A stretch of DNA of 64,000 nucleotides from Herbaspirillum sp. Sphag64 (GCF_014192645.1 NZ_JACHYE010000002.1:255259-319258), one strand, 5' to 3'. Shown: positions 34,600 through 46,256, numbered from the stretch's first letter. Numbers and translations are program-made. Notes: a model not told the origin generated them from the letters alone.

Positions 34600-36534
34600 T
34601 CAATGTAATTGCCGATAGATTTCCTCCGCCAGCGTTCGCGAAATCCCTTCTACCGAGGCCAACTCATCGACACTGGCATCAGTGACACCACGCAAACCAC
34701 CGAAGCGGGCCAGCAATTTTTGTCGTCGTTTGGCGCCAATGCCTTCAATTTCTTCCAGTCTGGATGTTTGACGCGCCTTGGCGCGTTTGGCACGCATTCC
34801 GGTAATCGCAAAGCGATGGGCCTCATCGCGAATCTGCGCAATCAACATCAATGCAGCGGACTCCTTGCCTAACTCCTGCGCCAGTCGTCCATCAACAAAA
34901 ACCAGGGTTTCCAGTCCCACCTTGCGCCCTTCTCCCTTGGCGACACCAACGATGAGGCTCAGATCCAGCCCAAGCTCGGTAAACACTTGCCGCGCCATCT
35001 CGACCTGGCCTTTGCCGCCATCGATGAGAACCACATCAGGCATCGTTCCTTCACCATTGGCCAATTTTTCGTAACGCCGCATCAAGACCTGACGCATGGC
35101 GGCGTAATCATCGCCCGGGGTAATATCGTTGATGTTATAGCGACGATATTCACCATTTTGCATGGCATGATGGTGAAATACGACACAGGATGCCTGAGTT
35201 GCCTCACCTTGGGTATGGCTGATATCGAAGCACTCCACGCGCAAGCTATCAATATCCTCGACCTCCAGACTCAAGGCCTCCACCAGTGCGCGAGTGCGTG
35301 CCTGTTGTGAACCTTGCTCGGAAAGCAGCCTGGCCAGTGCGATCTCGCCACCCTTGTGTGCCATTTCAAGCCATTGTCGACGCTGTCCCTGCGGTTGAAA
35401 GGTCAATGTAATGCGATGCCCGCATTGTTCCATCAGTGCCAGCATCAAGGCTGGGTCATCGAACTCATGGTTGAGAATCAGATTGCCGGGGATGAAGGTA
35501 TCAATATAGTGCTGCGCCAGGAAAGCCTTGAGAACAGCCGCCTCAATCGCCTCTTCCTGATCGGCCAGCGCTTCAGCACCCTCGACCTGAGTCGGGAAAT
35601 AAGCACGGTCACCCAGATGACGACCACCACGCACCATCGCCAGATTCACGCAGGCGCGGCCTCCATGCACGACCACGGCAATGATATCGATATCGGCGTC
35701 GCTGCCGGTTTCCATGGTTTGCTGGTGCAACACACTCGACAGCGAGGTGATCTGGTTGCGCACGGCAGCGGCTTGTTCGAATTTAAGCTCGCCGGCGAAG
35801 GCATGCATTTTCTTTTCCAGCACGTCGAGCACCTCGGTTTGCCTGCCGCGCAAAAACTTGGAGGCATTTTCGACGTCTTGGGCGTAATCCTCAGTGGTAA
35901 TCAGGTTCACGCACGGACCACTGCAACGGTGAATCTGATGCAGCAGGCACGGCCGGGTCCGATTAGCGTAGACAGTATCTTCGCAAGTTCGCAGGAGGAA
36001 TACCTTTTGCAAAATCTGAATCGACTCCTTGACTGCCCATGCGTTGGGAAAGGGGCCGAAATACTGATTCTTCTTGTCAACGGCGCCACGGTAATAGGCC
36101 ATACGCGGGAAGGCATGACCACTGATCTTCAGATACGGGTAGGACTTGTCATCGCGAAACAGGATGTTGAAACGCGGCCGTAAGGTCTTGATCAGATTAT
36201 TTTCCAGCAGCAGTGCCTCGGCTTCACTGCGGGTCACCGTCGTCTCCAGCCGGGCAATACGCTCGACCATCATGGCGATGCGCGGGCTGGTCAGCGTCTT
36301 CTGGAAATAGCTGGAGACACGCTTCTTGAGATCTCGCGCCTTGCCAACGTAGAGCAACTGATCCTGATGATCAAAATAGCGATACACACCCGGTAAATGC
36401 GGGAGCTTCGAGACCGTCGCCAACACAATCGCACGCGCATCAGAGACATCAGATTGCTGCGACGCAGCTGCCTGCTCGGAAGTCTTTGATGGCTCTGATG
36501 ATTCTGGAGGCACAGGTGGCAGGGTCGAGGACAT
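34600..36534 (-). CDS. uvrC: Excinuclease ABC subunit C
   Basis: UvrC makes both incisions in nucleotide excision repair with UvrA and UvrB. The 644-residue protein has a GIY-YIG endonuclease domain at about 44-80 ([29 protein letters not shown]), a UvrB-interacting UVR segment ([17 protein letters not shown]), the RNase H-like domain ([33 protein letters not shown]) and C-terminal helix-hairpin-helix repeats ([16 protein letters not shown]). The N-terminal 40 residues are a Ser/Pro/Gln-rich extension. It lies 17 bases after nagZ. Confidence 0.98.
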   Translation of the reverse strand: MSSTLPPVPPESSEPSKTSEQAAASQQSDVSDARAIVLATVSKLPHLPGVYRYFDHQDQLLYVGKARDLKKRVSSYFQKTLTSPRIAMMVERIARLETTVTRSEAEALLLENNLIKTLRPRFNILFRDDKSYPYLKISGHAFPRMAYYRGAVDKKNQYFGPFPNAWAVKESIQILQKVFLLRTCEDTVYANRTRPCLLHQIHRCSGPCVNLITTEDYAQDVENASKFLRGRQTEVLDVLEKKMHAFAGELKFEQAAAVRNQITSLSSVLHQQTMETGSDADIDIIAVVVHGGRACVNLAMVRGGRHLGDRAYFPTQVEGAEALADQEEAIEAAVLKAFLAQHYIDTFIPGNLILNHEFDDPALMLALMEQCGHRITLTFQPQGQRRQWLEMAHKGGEIALARLLSEQGSQQARTRALVEALSLEVEDIDSLRVECFDISHTQGEATQASCVVFHHHAMQNGEYRRYNINDITPGDDYAAMRQVLMRRYEKLANGEGTMPDVVLIDGGKGQVEMARQVFTELGLDLSLIVGVAKGEGRKVGLETLVFVDGRLAQELGKESAALMLIAQIRDEAHRFAITGMRAKRAKARQTSRLEEIEGIGAKRRQKLLARFGGLRGVTDASVDELASVEGISRTLAEEIYRQLH

Positions 36535-36551
36535 ACTTGCGGGAGAAATAC

Positions 36552-37595
36552 TTATGGCAGCTTCTGCAACGCGGCCTTGGCAGCAAGATAACGTGCATCC
36601 TGCTGCAGGCTAGCCCAATCCAGCGCATGATTTTGCGGCACCAACGCCGCAATGCGCGCAGCCGATGCCGGAAAGACTTTGGTCTTCAGACCGTTTAACA
36701 GCAGATCGGCCTTATCAGGCGAATTACAGATCAGAATCATGTCGCAACCGGCCTTCAACGCAGCCTGTGCGCCTTCGAGAACACCACCAACGGCGCTGGC
36801 ACCATGCATGCTCAGATCGTCACTGAAAATGACGCCCTGAAAGCCCAGATCGCGACGCAGGATAGTCAGCCACTTTTTCGAAAAACCGGCCGGATGTGGA
36901 TCCACCTTAGGATAGATGACATGCGCTGGCATCACTGCCGTCAAACTCATGCCAAGCCAGTCATAGGGTGCGGCGTCATCATGCATGATGTCCTTGAATT
37001 CCCGGTCATCGACAGGAATCGCGATGTGCGAATCCGCAGCAACAAAACCATGTCCCGGGAAATGCTTGCCACAATTGGCCATCCCGGCCAGAGCGAGGCC
37101 ATGATTGAGGCTTTTAGCAAGCAGACTGACAACGCGTGGATCGCGGTGAAACGCCCGTGTACCGATCACATCAGACTGACCAAAATCCAGATCCAACACC
37201 GGTGTGAACGATAAATCAACACCGCAGGCGCGCAATTCCGCTGCCAGTACAAAACCAACGGTCGTAGCCAGCTTGGTAGCGGCAAGAACATCACGATCCC
37301 ATAACTCTCCCAGAGTGCGCATGGCTGGCAAATGGGTAAAACCATCTGTCTTGAATCGCTGTACCCGGCCACCCTCATGATCGACCGCAATTAGGACCCC
37401 GGGACGCGCCGCATGGATGGCCTGAGTCAACGCCACCAGTTGCTTGCGGTCGACGTAATTACGGGCAAACAGGATCACGCCGCCAGTCAGCGGATGCTGA
37501 ATACGACGAACGTCATCTGCCGTCAGCGTGGTCCCCACCACATCGAGCATGATCGGACCAAGTGGCTTGCTGGATTGCTGTACTGCTGAATTCAT
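36552..37595 (-). CDS. nagZ: Beta-N-acetylhexosaminidase NagZ
   Basis: This cytosolic glycoside hydrolase family 3 enzyme cleaves N-acetylglucosamine from recycled anhydromuropeptides in peptidoglycan turnover. The 347 residues contain [27 protein letters not shown], the family signature [13 protein letters not shown] and the catalytic region [16 protein letters not shown] with its Asp-His pair. ATG 37595 overlaps acpS by 4 bases. It belongs to the pdxJ-acpS-nagZ run. Confidence 0.96.
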   Translation of the reverse strand: MNSAVQQSSKPLGPIMLDVVGTTLTADDVRRIQHPLTGGVILFARNYVDRKQLVALTQAIHAARPGVLIAVDHEGGRVQRFKTDGFTHLPAMRTLGELWDRDVLAATKLATTVGFVLAAELRACGVDLSFTPVLDLDFGQSDVIGTRAFHRDPRVVSLLAKSLNHGLALAGMANCGKHFPGHGFVAADSHIAIPVDDREFKDIMHDDAAPYDWLGMSLTAVMPAHVIYPKVDPHPAGFSKKWLTILRRDLGFQGVIFSDDLSMHGASAVGGVLEGAQAALKAGCDMILICNSPDKADLLLNGLKTKVFPASAARIAALVPQNHALDWASLQQDARYLAAKAALQKLP

Positions 37596-37984
37596 TTTTT
37601 CTCCACAATGACAAAAGCGACCGCATACTCTGCCTCATCGGTAATCGAGACTTGTGCGGTCAATCCCTGCTGTTCCATCCAGATCTTGAGGGCGCCGCTG
37701 CATACCACTTCGGGTTTGCCACTCGGCGCATTGAGTGTTTGCATGGCGCGCCACGTCATGGGCATACGCATACCCATGCCAATAGCTTTGGAAAAAGCTT
37801 CTTTGGCGGCGAACCGTGTGGCCAGAAAGTTGATTCCACGAGACTCGACTTTGGCCTTGCGATTCAGATACTTGACCATCTCTTCGGGGCCAAGAATGCG
37901 CTCAGCAAAGCGATCCCCATACTTGGCAAGTGCAGCCTTGATGCGCGAGGTCTGCAGGATGTCGGTCCCGATTCCGTAAATCAC
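37592..37984 (-). CDS. acpS: Holo-acyl-carrier-protein synthase
   Basis: It transfers 4'-phosphopantetheine from coenzyme A to apo-ACP; its substrate acpP is encoded at 52163 in this window. The 130-residue protein has the N-terminal metal site [12 protein letters not shown] and the central [16 protein letters not shown], with Asp and Glu ligands intact. It follows pdxJ by 2 bases and overlaps nagZ by 4, so the three are co-translated. Confidence 0.97.
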   Translation of the reverse strand: MIYGIGTDILQTSRIKAALAKYGDRFAERILGPEEMVKYLNRKAKVESRGINFLATRFAAKEAFSKAIGMGMRMPMTWRAMQTLNAPSGKPEVVCSGALKIWMEQQGLTAQVSITDEAEYAVAFVIVEKK

Positions 37985-37986
37985 GC

Positions 37987-38754
37987 TCAGCCTCGTCCAC
38001 TGTTGGTCCGCGCCTGCTGGATAATCGCCTTCATTTCACTGACGGCATTCTTCCAGCCAACAAAGAGCGCATGCGCCACAATCGCATGACCGATATTCAG
38101 TTCGGCGATATCGGCGATGGCGGCGATTGCCTGCACATTGGTGTAGTGCAATCCATGCCCGGCATTGACCTTGAGTCCATTTTGCAGTCCCGCCAAAACA
38201 CCAGCGCGGATTCGCTCCAGTTCTTTTTGCAGCTCGGCCTCGTCATGCGCCTCGGCATAACGCCCGGTATGCAGCTCAATCACCGTCGCACCGGTTTCTG
38301 CCGCCGCCTTGATCTGCTCGGCCTCCGGATCGATGAACAGACTCACGCGGATGCCCTCTGCCTGCAATTGCCGCACGGCTGCCTGTACTTGCGCAAAGTG
38401 CGTCACCACATCGAGCCCACCTTCCGTGGTGACTTCATTGCGTTTTTCTGGCACCAGGCAAGAGTCGTGAGGCTTGATGCGACAGGAAAAATCGATCATT
38501 TCACTTGTCACTGCAGCTTCCAGATTCATCCGTGTACGCAGCAGAGGACGAATTGCCTCCACATCGGCATCGCGGATGTGGCGACGGTCTTCGCGCATGT
38601 GCAAGGTAATCGCATCAGCACCGGCCTCCTCGGCTTGTAGTGCCGCCTGGATCGGATCCGGGTAACGCGTGCCGCGCGCATTGCGCAAGGTAGCAACGTG
38701 ATCGATATTGACGCCCAACTCGATGGCTGGGCCAACAGGATGCAGGAAACTCAT
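37987..38754 (-). CDS. pdxJ: Pyridoxine 5'-phosphate synthase
   Basis: It condenses 1-deoxyxylulose 5-phosphate with 3-amino-2-oxopropyl phosphate to give pyridoxine 5'-phosphate. The 255-residue TIM-barrel protein shows [32 protein letters not shown], the conserved [23 protein letters not shown] and [11 protein letters not shown]. It starts 3 bases after benE ends, and is followed 2 bases later by acpS. Confidence 0.98.
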   Translation of the reverse strand: MSFLHPVGPAIELGVNIDHVATLRNARGTRYPDPIQAALQAEEAGADAITLHMREDRRHIRDADVEAIRPLLRTRMNLEAAVTSEMIDFSCRIKPHDSCLVPEKRNEVTTEGGLDVVTHFAQVQAAVRQLQAEGIRVSLFIDPEAEQIKAAAETGATVIELHTGRYAEAHDEAELQKELERIRAGVLAGLQNGLKVNAGHGLHYTNVQAIAAIADIAELNIGHAIVAHALFVGWKNAVSEMKAIIQQARTNSGRG

Positions 38755-38757
38755 GAT

Positions 38758-40014
38758 TTAACGAGATATGCTTGTGGATGAGGATGAAGTCGTCGTGGTG
38801 ATATTGGCATTGGAGCGGCCGGCATTATCCGCGACACCAGAGACATTAAGCGGCGCAGCAACACGCCAATTGAAAATAAGCATAACCAGGGCACCAGCAA
38901 CCAGCCCCCAGAAAGCCGCACCAACACTGAACAGAGAGATACCCGAAGCCGTCACCAGAAAAGTGACAAGAGATGCTTCACGCTGCTTTTCGTCAGACAT
39001 GGCAGTAGTCAGCGCGTTGGCAATCGTACCGAACAATGCCAGTCCTGCAATTGCCATGACCAACGCCTTGGGAAATGCTGCAAACAAGGCAACGACAGTG
39101 GCACCGAAAATACCCGCCAGCAGATAGAACACGCCGGCGGCAACACTGGCGACATAACGCTTGGCCGGGTCTTCATGCGCTTCCTTGCTCATGCACATTG
39201 CCGAGGTAATTGCCGCCAGACAGACAGAAAAACAACCCAGCGGTGCCAGCAAAAGCGTGGTCAGGCCAGTCGCAGTAATCAATGGTGATATTGGCGTCTG
39301 ATAGCCCGATGCGCGCATGATCGCTACACCCGGCGCATTCTGCGAAGCCATGGTAACAACGAACAATGGGATACCGACGCCAATCAAACTGGTAAAGGAA
39401 AATTGAGGAATGACCAGCTCCGGGCGGGCCAGCGCAAACTGGAAATGATCAAGCTTGAGCATCCCCTGCGCGGCGGCAAAAGCAACCCCAAGTGCCAGCA
39501 CGATGATGATGGCGTAGCGCGGCAGGAGGCGCTTGGCCATCAGATAGGCAATGAACATCAGCAACACCAGGCCAAACTCCAGCTTCATGGCACCAAATAC
39601 ATCCATGCCAAACCGCAGCAATGTCCCCGCCAGCATGGCAGCAGCGATCGATACAGGGATGCGGTTCATCACCCGGGCAAACAAGCCGGTTACACCACAA
39701 ATGGTCACCAGCAGCGCCGAGAACATGAAAACACCAACTGCCTGCGACATGTTCAATCCAGACAAGCCGGAAATGAGCAGCGCCGCGCCCGGTGTGGACC
39801 AGGCAGTCACCACCGGTGTGCGGTAATACAGGGAGAGCGCAATACAGGTCACGCCCATTGCCAATCCGAGCGCGAATATCCACGAACTGATCTGACCTGG
39901 CGTCGCGCCCGCAGCGCCAGCTGCCTGAAAAACGATCGCTATTGAACTGGTAAAGCCAACCAGCACAACCACAAAACCTGTGGTCAACGCGGACCAGGAA
40001 AAATCCTTGAACAC
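38758..40014 (-). CDS. benE: Benzoate/H+ symporter BenE family
   Basis: A 418-residue inner-membrane transporter with about twelve hydrophobic segments. Segments such as WIFALGLAMGVTCIALSLYY, TAWSTPGAALL and AAITSAMCMSKEAHEDPAKRY follow BenE from memory. Proton-coupled benzoate uptake is the known role of the founding member; real substrate here is unknown because no ben or cat catabolic gene adjoins it. It lies between recO (16-base gap) and pdxJ (3-base gap), interrupting the usual recO-pdxJ pair but on the same strand. A Ser/Thr tail ends the protein. Confidence 0.9.
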   Translation of the reverse strand: MFKDFSWSALTTGFVVVLVGFTSSIAIVFQAAGAAGATPGQISSWIFALGLAMGVTCIALSLYYRTPVVTAWSTPGAALLISGLSGLNMSQAVGVFMFSALLVTICGVTGLFARVMNRIPVSIAAAMLAGTLLRFGMDVFGAMKLEFGLVLLMFIAYLMAKRLLPRYAIIIVLALGVAFAAAQGMLKLDHFQFALARPELVIPQFSFTSLIGVGIPLFVVTMASQNAPGVAIMRASGYQTPISPLITATGLTTLLLAPLGCFSVCLAAITSAMCMSKEAHEDPAKRYVASVAAGVFYLLAGIFGATVVALFAAFPKALVMAIAGLALFGTIANALTTAMSDEKQREASLVTFLVTASGISLFSVGAAFWGLVAGALVMLIFNWRVAAPLNVSGVADNAGRSNANITTTTSSSSTSISR

Positions 40015-40030
40015 TATAGACTCCGAGCTG

Positions 40031-40906
40031 CTAAAGTTGAGTGAGATCGATCAGAATCTGGCGCGTGTTCAGTTGAACACCACCCAGATGATGCGACAGC
40101 AGAAAACGCATGAGAAACTTGCTTTGGGCCTGCGTCGTCGGATCGCTGTAGTCTTCACTCTCCATGTCGAGCAACGTCTTGCCACTCACCTTTGGCCATA
40201 CATCGGCTGCGCGGGCGGGACGCACACCATGCTCCGGATCAACCACATAGGTAGTAGCGGGATCAACCGTCTTGTTGAGCAAAGTGCAGGTGGTCCAATC
40301 AGCCGCGACACCGGTTTCCTTGAGCAGTGCGCGCTCGAACTGGCGCAGCACAATCGGTGCCGATTCTCCATGCGCAAGCTGGTTGAGCGTCGATACGTAG
40401 TGATCGAACAAAGCTGGGTGAGAATCATCCCGAGCCAGCAGTTTTACCAACAATTCATTCAGATAAAAACCACATAGCAGTGCTGATTTTTCCAACGGGA
40501 GCAAGCCACCGACCCATTCTGCAGCAGTCAGTGTGCGCACTTCCGATTTTCCGCTCCAGCTCACCGACAGCGGCTGAAATGTCTGCAGCACCCCACGCAG
40601 AGTCGAGTGAGGCCGCTTGGCGCCCTTTGCCACCAACGCAATACGGCCATGCTCGCGCGTCAGCACATCAACGATGAGGCTGGTTTCCTTGTAAGGGTAG
40701 CTGTGCAGGACAAATCCAGGTTGTGCCAGGATACGGGTATCCTGCTCAGCCGACTTCGGCCGGCGCACTGTCGTACCCGCCTGCGCAGAACGCGCAGCGC
40801 GCTTTGGTTTTGTTACGGAGGAATTTCTGGCGGTTGCCAACGCCGATTCCGTTGCTGCAGCACTGAGCGCAACAACGTCGGTAGTATCAGCGGAGATTGC
40901 GGCCAT
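40031..40906 (-). CDS. recO: DNA repair protein RecO
   Basis: RecO with RecR helps RecA load on single-strand-binding-protein-coated DNA in recombinational repair. The 291-residue product has an OB-fold N-domain beginning at [20 protein letters not shown], with [19 protein letters not shown], and a helical C-domain. The first ~55 residues are an Ala/Thr/Arg extension absent from the E. coli protein (about 242 residues). It follows era by 32 bases. Confidence 0.94.
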   Translation of the reverse strand: MAAISADTTDVVALSAAATESALATARNSSVTKPKRAARSAQAGTTVRRPKSAEQDTRILAQPGFVLHSYPYKETSLIVDVLTREHGRIALVAKGAKRPHSTLRGVLQTFQPLSVSWSGKSEVRTLTAAEWVGGLLPLEKSALLCGFYLNELLVKLLARDDSHPALFDHYVSTLNQLAHGESAPIVLRQFERALLKETGVAADWTTCTLLNKTVDPATTYVVDPEHGVRPARAADVWPKVSGKTLLDMESEDYSDPTTQAQSKFLMRFLLSHHLGGVQLNTRQILIDLTQL

Positions 40907-40938
40907 GATCTGTTTTACGCTTCGTCCTGTGAATGATG

Positions 40939-41853
40939 CTATTCGTAGCCGTATGCGCGCAAACCGGCTTCATTGTCGGCCCAGCCGGATTTGACCTTGA
41001 CCCAGATTTCGAGATAGACCGGACCGCCAAACAGGCGCTCCATATCGAGGCGGGCCTGGGTGGAGATTTCTTTGAGTCGGGCTCCCTTATTACCGATGAC
41101 CATGGCCTTGTGACCATCACGCTCGACCAAAATGGCCGCAAATACACGACGCAAATTACCTTCCTGTTCAAACTTCTCGATCAGGACTGTGCTGGTATAG
41201 GGCAGCTCCTCGCCAACAAAACGGAACACTTTTTCACGCACAATTTCCGACGCCAGAAATTTTTCGCTGCGGTCAGTAATGTCGTCTTCATCGAACATGG
41301 GTGGATTCAGCGGCAGCAATGTGCGGATTTCCTCCTGCAAATGATCAAGCTGAAAACGCTGCTTGGCAGACACGGGTACCACCGCAGCAAAATTATGCTG
41401 CGCAGCGACTTCCTGCGCAAATGGCATCAATACCGCTTTGTCCTTGTTACGATCAGACTTGTTCATTACCAGAATGCAAGGCACATTTGCCGGTAGCAAA
41501 TCCATGACCTGCTTGTCTGCAGGTCCGAAGGTGCCTGCTTCAATGACGTACAGAATCACGTCCGCCGCAGTCAACGTCGTCGTGACGGTGCGATTGAGTG
41601 TCTTGTTCAGTGCATTGCTGTGGCGTGTCTGAAAACCCGGCGTATCAATGTAGACATATTGTGTATTCGCAATAGTCTGAATGCCGGTAATACGATGCCG
41701 GGTCGTTTGTGCCTTGCGGGAGGTAATACTGACTTTGGCGCCTACCAACACATTCATCAATGTCGACTTGCCTACGTTGGGGCGACCGACAATAGCGATG
41801 TATCCACATCGATAATCGCTCGATGCGTCGTCAGGGGCGGTAATTTCTGTCAT
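40939..41853 (-). CDS. era: GTPase Era
   Basis: An essential GTPase that binds 16S rRNA and matures the 30S subunit. The 304-residue protein has G1 GRPNVGKST, switch [18 protein letters not shown]4 MNKSD and G5 VSAK, then a C-terminal KH domain ([14 protein letters not shown]). ATG 41853 overlaps the rnc stop by 4 bases. It forms the conserved lepA-lepB-rnc-era-recO run. Confidence 0.98.
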   Translation of the reverse strand: MTEITAPDDASSDYRCGYIAIVGRPNVGKSTLMNVLVGAKVSITSRKAQTTRHRITGIQTIANTQYVYIDTPGFQTRHSNALNKTLNRTVTTTLTAADVILYVIEAGTFGPADKQVMDLLPANVPCILVMNKSDRNKDKAVLMPFAQEVAAQHNFAAVVPVSAKQRFQLDHLQEEIRTLLPLNPPMFDEDDITDRSEKFLASEIVREKVFRFVGEELPYTSTVLIEKFEQEGNLRRVFAAILVERDGHKAMVIGNKGARLKEISTQARLDMERLFGGPVYLEIWVKVKSGWADNEAGLRAYGYE

Positions 41854-42869
41854 GCTGTTTTACTTTGTGTCACTGTGGATGCTGGGCCAAGAGATTCGCT
41901 GCGGCCGTCCGGTACGGATCCAGACGCAGATGCAATCCCTCGTTCATTCTTGTCAATGCTCTTGTCCGACTTGTCAGACTTTTCATTTTTATCCTGCTTG
42001 TCTTGCTTATCCTGTTTGTCGGCTTTGGCCTCAACTTTGCTGATTTTGGCGTTGAGCGGCTTATCCGACCTGACAGCTACGGCGGCAGTAGCTGCCGACT
42101 CGTCTACCTGCGCATCCAGCTGTATCGTCGCAATACCAGCCAACTTCAACTGAGTTGTACGTGCACGCGGCTTGCGCGTTGAGGTAGGGGCCTTGACGAA
42201 GGCTGCCTGCACAGCCTCCAATGCCAGCTTTGCAGCGGCCTGCTCGCCAGCGCGGCGGCTACCGCCTGTTCCGAACACCTGAATGTCAAGCTTAGGTACC
42301 AGGCACTCGATTTCAAATTCCTGATTGTGCGCCGCTCCATGCGTTGCTACCACGTTATATTGTGGCAGCGGTATTTTCTTGCCCTGCAAATACTCCTGCA
42401 GCAAGGTCTTGGCATCCTTGCCCAGTGTTTTGGGATCAACTGTGTCAAGAATAGGAATGTAGAGCGAACGAATCACATCACGTGCAACGTCGAAGCCAGC
42501 ATCCAGAAAGATTCCTCCGAACAAGGCTTCCAGCGTATCCGCAAGGATGGAGGGACGACGAAACCCGCCGGATTTCAACTCACCCTCACCGAGTCGCAAG
42601 AATTGGGAAAGATCCAGCCTCTGCGCGATCTCATAGAGCGACTGCTGTTTGACCAGATTGGCGCGAAGACGCGACAAATCACCTTCATCAATTTTGTTGT
42701 ATCGATCAAATAACAACGAGGCGACGACACAATTGAGAATGGAGTCACCAAGGAACTCCAGTCTTTCATTATGCAAGCTGCTATGGCTTCGATGCGTCAA
42801 GGCCTGCTGCAATAATGAAGCGTCTTTGAACACGTGGCCGAGCCGATTTTGCAATACTAATGGATCCAT
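41850..42869 (-). CDS. rnc: Ribonuclease III with long C-terminal extension
   Basis: This double-strand-specific endoribonuclease processes rRNA and mRNA. The catalytic signature [16 protein letters not shown] lies near residue 36, and the double-stranded RNA-binding domain spans about 155-226 ([37 protein letters not shown]). Usual length is about 226; this protein has 339 residues. The extra ~110 begin with Lys/Arg/Thr-rich sequence ([18 protein letters not shown]) and then contain Asp-Lys repeats ([20 protein letters not shown]). The function of this disordered tail is unknown; it might bind RNA or protein. Confidence 0.97.
   Translation of the reverse strand: MDPLVLQNRLGHVFKDASLLQQALTHRSHSSLHNERLEFLGDSILNCVVASLLFDRYNKIDEGDLSRLRANLVKQQSLYEIAQRLDLSQFLRLGEGELKSGGFRRPSILADTLEALFGGIFLDAGFDVARDVIRSLYIPILDTVDPKTLGKDAKTLLQEYLQGKKIPLPQYNVVATHGAAHNQEFEIECLVPKLDIQVFGTGGSRRAGEQAAAKLALEAVQAAFVKAPTSTRKPRARTTQLKLAGIATIQLDAQVDESAATAAVAVRSDKPLNAKISKVEAKADKQDKQDKQDKNEKSDKSDKSIDKNERGIASASGSVPDGRSESLGPASTVTQSKTA
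41943..42022. repeat. Low-complexity DNA encoding the Asp-Lys repeats of RNase III
   Basis: Repeated 9-base-like units related to TTGTCCTGC and TTGTCCGAC on the plus strand encode KQD and KSD triplets. The pattern suggests expansion by slippage. Confidence 0.7.
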
Positions 42870-42988
42870 TTATTCATCCGTCGCTTAGTCGCTCAAATAG
42901 GCGAGGCCAAACTTCACTCGCAAGACCGTTGCCCCATCACGATCAACGAGGGGCAGCCTTCATTCACTATAGCAATACGCGAGAAAAC

Positions 42989-43900
42989 TTACTGAAAACT
43001 GCCAATACGTTTCAGATTACTCAGATTCATCCACACAAAAAATGCCTTACCGACAATATTTTCATCTGGAACAAAGCCCCAGTAACGACTATCAAGGCTG
43101 TTATCACGATTATCTCCCATCATGAAATATTGCCCCGAAGGAACGGTACACGCAAAGCCTTCCGTGTTGTAGCTGCACAGCTCATGCTGCGGAAATGCGT
43201 CAGGATTGGGTACAAAATTGGGGGCGCGCTCATCGGTGATGATCTTGTGCTCGACTCCAGTCAGATTCTCTTGCCATTGCTTATAGTACGCCAAATTTTC
43301 GTCGTCCAGATAGTCCGGTAACGGCTTATAAGAAACCGCTTCACCATTCACTGTTAAGCGCTTGTTTTTATAGATAATTTTATCACCAGGAACACCGACC
43401 ACCCGTTTGATGTAATCCATGGACGTATCTTTGGGATACTTGAACACCATGACATCACCTCGCTGTGGATTATTGATACTGATGATCTTCTTGTTGATGA
43501 TCGGCAGGCGAATACCATAGGTGTATTTGTTCACCAGAATCAGATCACCGATCAACAAGGTTGGGACCATTGAGCTGGATGGAATCTTGAACGGCTCATA
43601 AAGAAAAGAACGCAGAAAAAATACTGCAGCAATCACTGGAAAGAAACTACCTGAGTACTCAATCCATGTTGGCTGACGCAGAAGATTTTCCTGCAGCGCG
43701 CCGCGGCCGGTGATATCGCTCTTGATACCTTCACTGCTGAGCTTGGCAACCCGCGCATCGAACTCGGCCAATGCGGCATCTGCCTTGGCACGGCGCTGCT
43801 TGGCCCATACAAACACATCCAGACACCAGATCACACCGGTGATCAGCATCAATACGAACAAAATAAGCGCGAAATTTCCCAAGAGCGACTGCAGGTTCAT
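42989..43900 (-). CDS. lepB: Signal peptidase I
   Basis: This membrane protease removes signal peptides from exported preproteins. The 303-residue protein has two N-terminal membrane segments ([20 protein letters not shown] and the one before the active site), the catalytic Ser in [14 protein letters not shown], the general-base Lys in [12 protein letters not shown], and the C-terminal box [17 protein letters not shown]. It overlaps lepA by 4 bases and precedes rnc by 119 bases. Confidence 0.97.
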   Translation of the reverse strand: MNLQSLLGNFALILFVLMLITGVIWCLDVFVWAKQRRAKADAALAEFDARVAKLSSEGIKSDITGRGALQENLLRQPTWIEYSGSFFPVIAAVFFLRSFLYEPFKIPSSSMVPTLLIGDLILVNKYTYGIRLPIINKKIISINNPQRGDVMVFKYPKDTSMDYIKRVVGVPGDKIIYKNKRLTVNGEAVSYKPLPDYLDDENLAYYKQWQENLTGVEHKIITDERAPNFVPNPDAFPQHELCSYNTEGFACTVPSGQYFMMGDNRDNSLDSRYWGFVPDENIVGKAFFVWMNLSNLKRIGSFQ

Positions 43901-45690
43901 TTTTCTTCCACTTGTAAGATTGCCAGGAATGCTTCCTGTGGAATTTCCACAGAACCGACCTGTTTCATGCGTTTTTTACCAGCCTTCTGCTTTTCCAGCA
44001 GCTTACGTTTACGACTGATGTCACCGCCATAACATTTAGCAAGCACGTTCTTGCGCAGTGCCTTGACGTTCTCGCGCGAGATGATGGTGGCACCGATGGC
44101 AGCCTGAATTGCGACATCAAACATCTGACGTGGAATCAACTCGCGCATCTTGGCCGCTACCGCACGCCCACGGAACTGGCTATTGGCGCGGTGAACGATA
44201 ATTGCCAACGCATCGACCTTTTCGCTATTGATCAACATGTCAACCTTGACCACATCGGCGGCACGATACTCCTTGAACTCGTAGTCCATGGATGCATAAC
44301 CGCGCGAAGTGGACTTAAGGCGATCAAAGAAGTCCAGCACGATCTCTGCCATTGGCATTTCGTAGGTCAGCTGCACTTGCTTACCGTGATAGCTCATATT
44401 GATCTGGACACCGCGTTTTTGAGTACACAAGGTGATGACCGAGCCAACATACTCCTGCGGCATGTACAGATTGACAGTAACGATGGGCTCGCGCACTTCT
44501 TCGATACGGGATGGCTCGGGCATCTTGGATGGATTGTCAACCATCAGAATGCTGCCATCACGCATGACCACTTCATAGACGACCGTCGGTGCCGTGGTGA
44601 TGAGATCCATGTCGAATTCGCGCTCCAGGCGCTCTTGCACAATCTCCATGTGCAACAGGCCCAGGAAACCACAACGAAAACCAAAACCGAGCGCCTGCGA
44701 TACTTCAGGCTCGTATTGCAGCGCCGCGTCGTTGAGCTTGAGCTTTTCCAGCGAGTCACGCAGTGCATCGTATTGATTGGCTTCTACCGGGAACAAGCCA
44801 GCAAAAACCTGCGGCTGCACTTCCTTGAAGCCTGGCAGCGGCTCGGCCGCCTTGTTGGACGCCAACGTCACTGTATCACCGACCTTGGCAGCCTTGAGCT
44901 CCTTGATACCAGCAATAATGAAGCCGACCTGACCGGCAGTGAGTGACTCGCGGGCCTGCGATTTTGGCGTGAAGACGCCGATACTCTCGGTCAGGTGAGT
45001 TGACTCCGTCGCCATCAGGAAAATCTTGTCCTTGGGACGCAGCGTACCATTGACGATACGCACCAGCATCACCACACCGACATAGTTATCAAACCAGGAA
45101 TCGATGATCAGTGCCTGCAACGGCGCATCAGGATCTCCCACCGGTGCTGGCACCTTGGCGATCAGTGCTTCGAGTACGTCTTGTACTCCCAGCCCCGTCT
45201 TGGCTGAACAAGGTGTAGCGTCGCTGGCATCAATCCCAATGACTTCTTCAATTTCGCTCTTGGCGTTATCAGGGTCCGCAGACGGCAGATCGATTTTATT
45301 CAGAACAGGAACGACCTCAACGCCAAGGTCTAGCGCGGTATAGCAGTTGGCCACTGTCTGCGCCTCGACCCCCTGAGAGGCATCAACCACCAACAGCGCA
45401 CCTTCACACGCCGACAGCGAACGACTGACTTCGTAGCTGAAGTCAACGTGGCCGGGCGTATCAATCAGGTTGAGATTGTAAATATTGCCGTCCAGCGCCT
45501 TGTATTGCAAGGCAGCGGTCTGCGCCTTGATCGTGATACCGCGCTCACGCTCAATATCCATGGAATCGAGGACCTGCGCCTCCATCTCACGATTAGAGAG
45601 GCCACCGCACAGCTGAATGATGCGGTCTGCAAGCGTGGATTTGCCGTGGTCAATATGGGCAATGATCGAGAAGTTACGGATATTGTTCAT
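43897..45690 (-). CDS. lepA: Elongation factor 4 (LepA)
   Basis: A translational GTPase that acts on stalled ribosomes or in 30S biogenesis. The 597-residue protein starts [18 protein letters not shown] (G1), followed by [23 protein letters not shown] and NKIDLP, and ends in the LepA-specific C-terminal domain ([20 protein letters not shown]). Its length is typical. It is followed by lepB with a 4-base overlap and preceded by a strong terminator that separates it from the glutaredoxin-like gene. Confidence 0.98.
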   Translation of the reverse strand: MNNIRNFSIIAHIDHGKSTLADRIIQLCGGLSNREMEAQVLDSMDIERERGITIKAQTAALQYKALDGNIYNLNLIDTPGHVDFSYEVSRSLSACEGALLVVDASQGVEAQTVANCYTALDLGVEVVPVLNKIDLPSADPDNAKSEIEEVIGIDASDATPCSAKTGLGVQDVLEALIAKVPAPVGDPDAPLQALIIDSWFDNYVGVVMLVRIVNGTLRPKDKIFLMATESTHLTESIGVFTPKSQARESLTAGQVGFIIAGIKELKAAKVGDTVTLASNKAAEPLPGFKEVQPQVFAGLFPVEANQYDALRDSLEKLKLNDAALQYEPEVSQALGFGFRCGFLGLLHMEIVQERLEREFDMDLITTAPTVVYEVVMRDGSILMVDNPSKMPEPSRIEEVREPIVTVNLYMPQEYVGSVITLCTQKRGVQINMSYHGKQVQLTYEMPMAEIVLDFFDRLKSTSRGYASMDYEFKEYRAADVVKVDMLINSEKVDALAIIVHRANSQFRGRAVAAKMRELIPRQMFDVAIQAAIGATIISRENVKALRKNVLAKCYGGDISRKRKLLEKQKAGKKRMKQVGSVEIPQEAFLAILQVEEK

Positions 45691-45709
45691 TAAATTGCAG
45701 AAAACGATG

Positions 45710-45754
45710 AAAAAAGGCGCTCCAAGCGGGAGCGTCTCCCAGGTGAGCGCCTTT
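45710..45754 (-). terminator. Nested hairpin terminator between the glutaredoxin-like gene and lepA
   Basis: Outer stem AAAGGCGCTC/GAGCGCCTTT encloses an inner stem GGGAG/CTCCC; six T follow on the minus strand. It lies upstream of lepA, so lepA-lepB probably has its own promoter or relies on read-through. Confidence 0.8.
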
Positions 45755-45900
45755 ACTACAGCTTGTTCAACCCATCATTCTACCGGATTTCAATGGCTAA
45801 ATCCCTAACTAGCCACCCATCCTTCATTACGATGGCAAATTATTAACAGTAGCGCAATGGCGTGGCCGCTATCAGGCTTGATTTGCCGCCCCCAAAACAA

Positions 45901-46164
45901 TCAATCCCGATCCTTTAGAAAATGCTCTACCTGTCCCGGATCCAGGAAATAGTGACACAGCTGGCGCGGCGCCTGACCGGCACGACTGCCCATTAACACC
46001 GGCACCAGTTCGTCATAACGGGCAAGCAAGTCCTCGTCAGCATCGACATCAAGCATTTCCACAGTGAAGGTGTAAGCATGCCTGTATTGCTCCAGTGCAC
46101 GAAGCATGTCTTCACAAAGATGGCAGTAGGAACGCGAATAGATAATGAAATGAAGCATAGGCAA
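45901..46164 (-). CDS. Glutaredoxin-like thiol-disulfide protein
   Basis: A small 87-residue thioredoxin-fold protein with a CxxC motif (SRSYCHLCEDML, residues about 11-22) near the N-terminus, and LARYDELVPVLMG with the cis-Pro-containing segment VPVL. It belongs to the DUF836/glutaredoxin 2-like group often found between mucD and lepA in Betaproteobacteria. Role probably redox, partner unknown. It lies 92 bases after mucD with a terminator between them. Confidence 0.88.
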   Translation of the reverse strand: MPMLHFIIYSRSYCHLCEDMLRALEQYRHAYTFTVEMLDVDADEDLLARYDELVPVLMGSRAGQAPRQLCHYFLDPGQVEHFLKDRD

Positions 46165-46203
46165 TGTAAGGACGCAGCGTCACGAACAGGTTAATGACCA
46201 TTG

Positions 46204-46238
46204 AAAAAGGCTGCCTGTCGGTGAGAGGCAGCCTTTTC
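46204..46238 (-). terminator. Terminator after mucD
   Basis: A 12-base perfect stem AAAAGGCTGCCT/AGGCAGCCTTTT with a 9-base loop, 19 bases downstream of the mucD stop. Flanking A/T make it active in both directions. Confidence 0.92.
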
Positions 46239-46256
46239 ATCAACATACAGTCTCAA

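Noticed and set aside
33915-36183. Long plus-strand frames antisense to pgsA and uvrC
   Set aside because: They are mirror frames of well-supported genes and are His/Gln-rich as expected for antisense translations.
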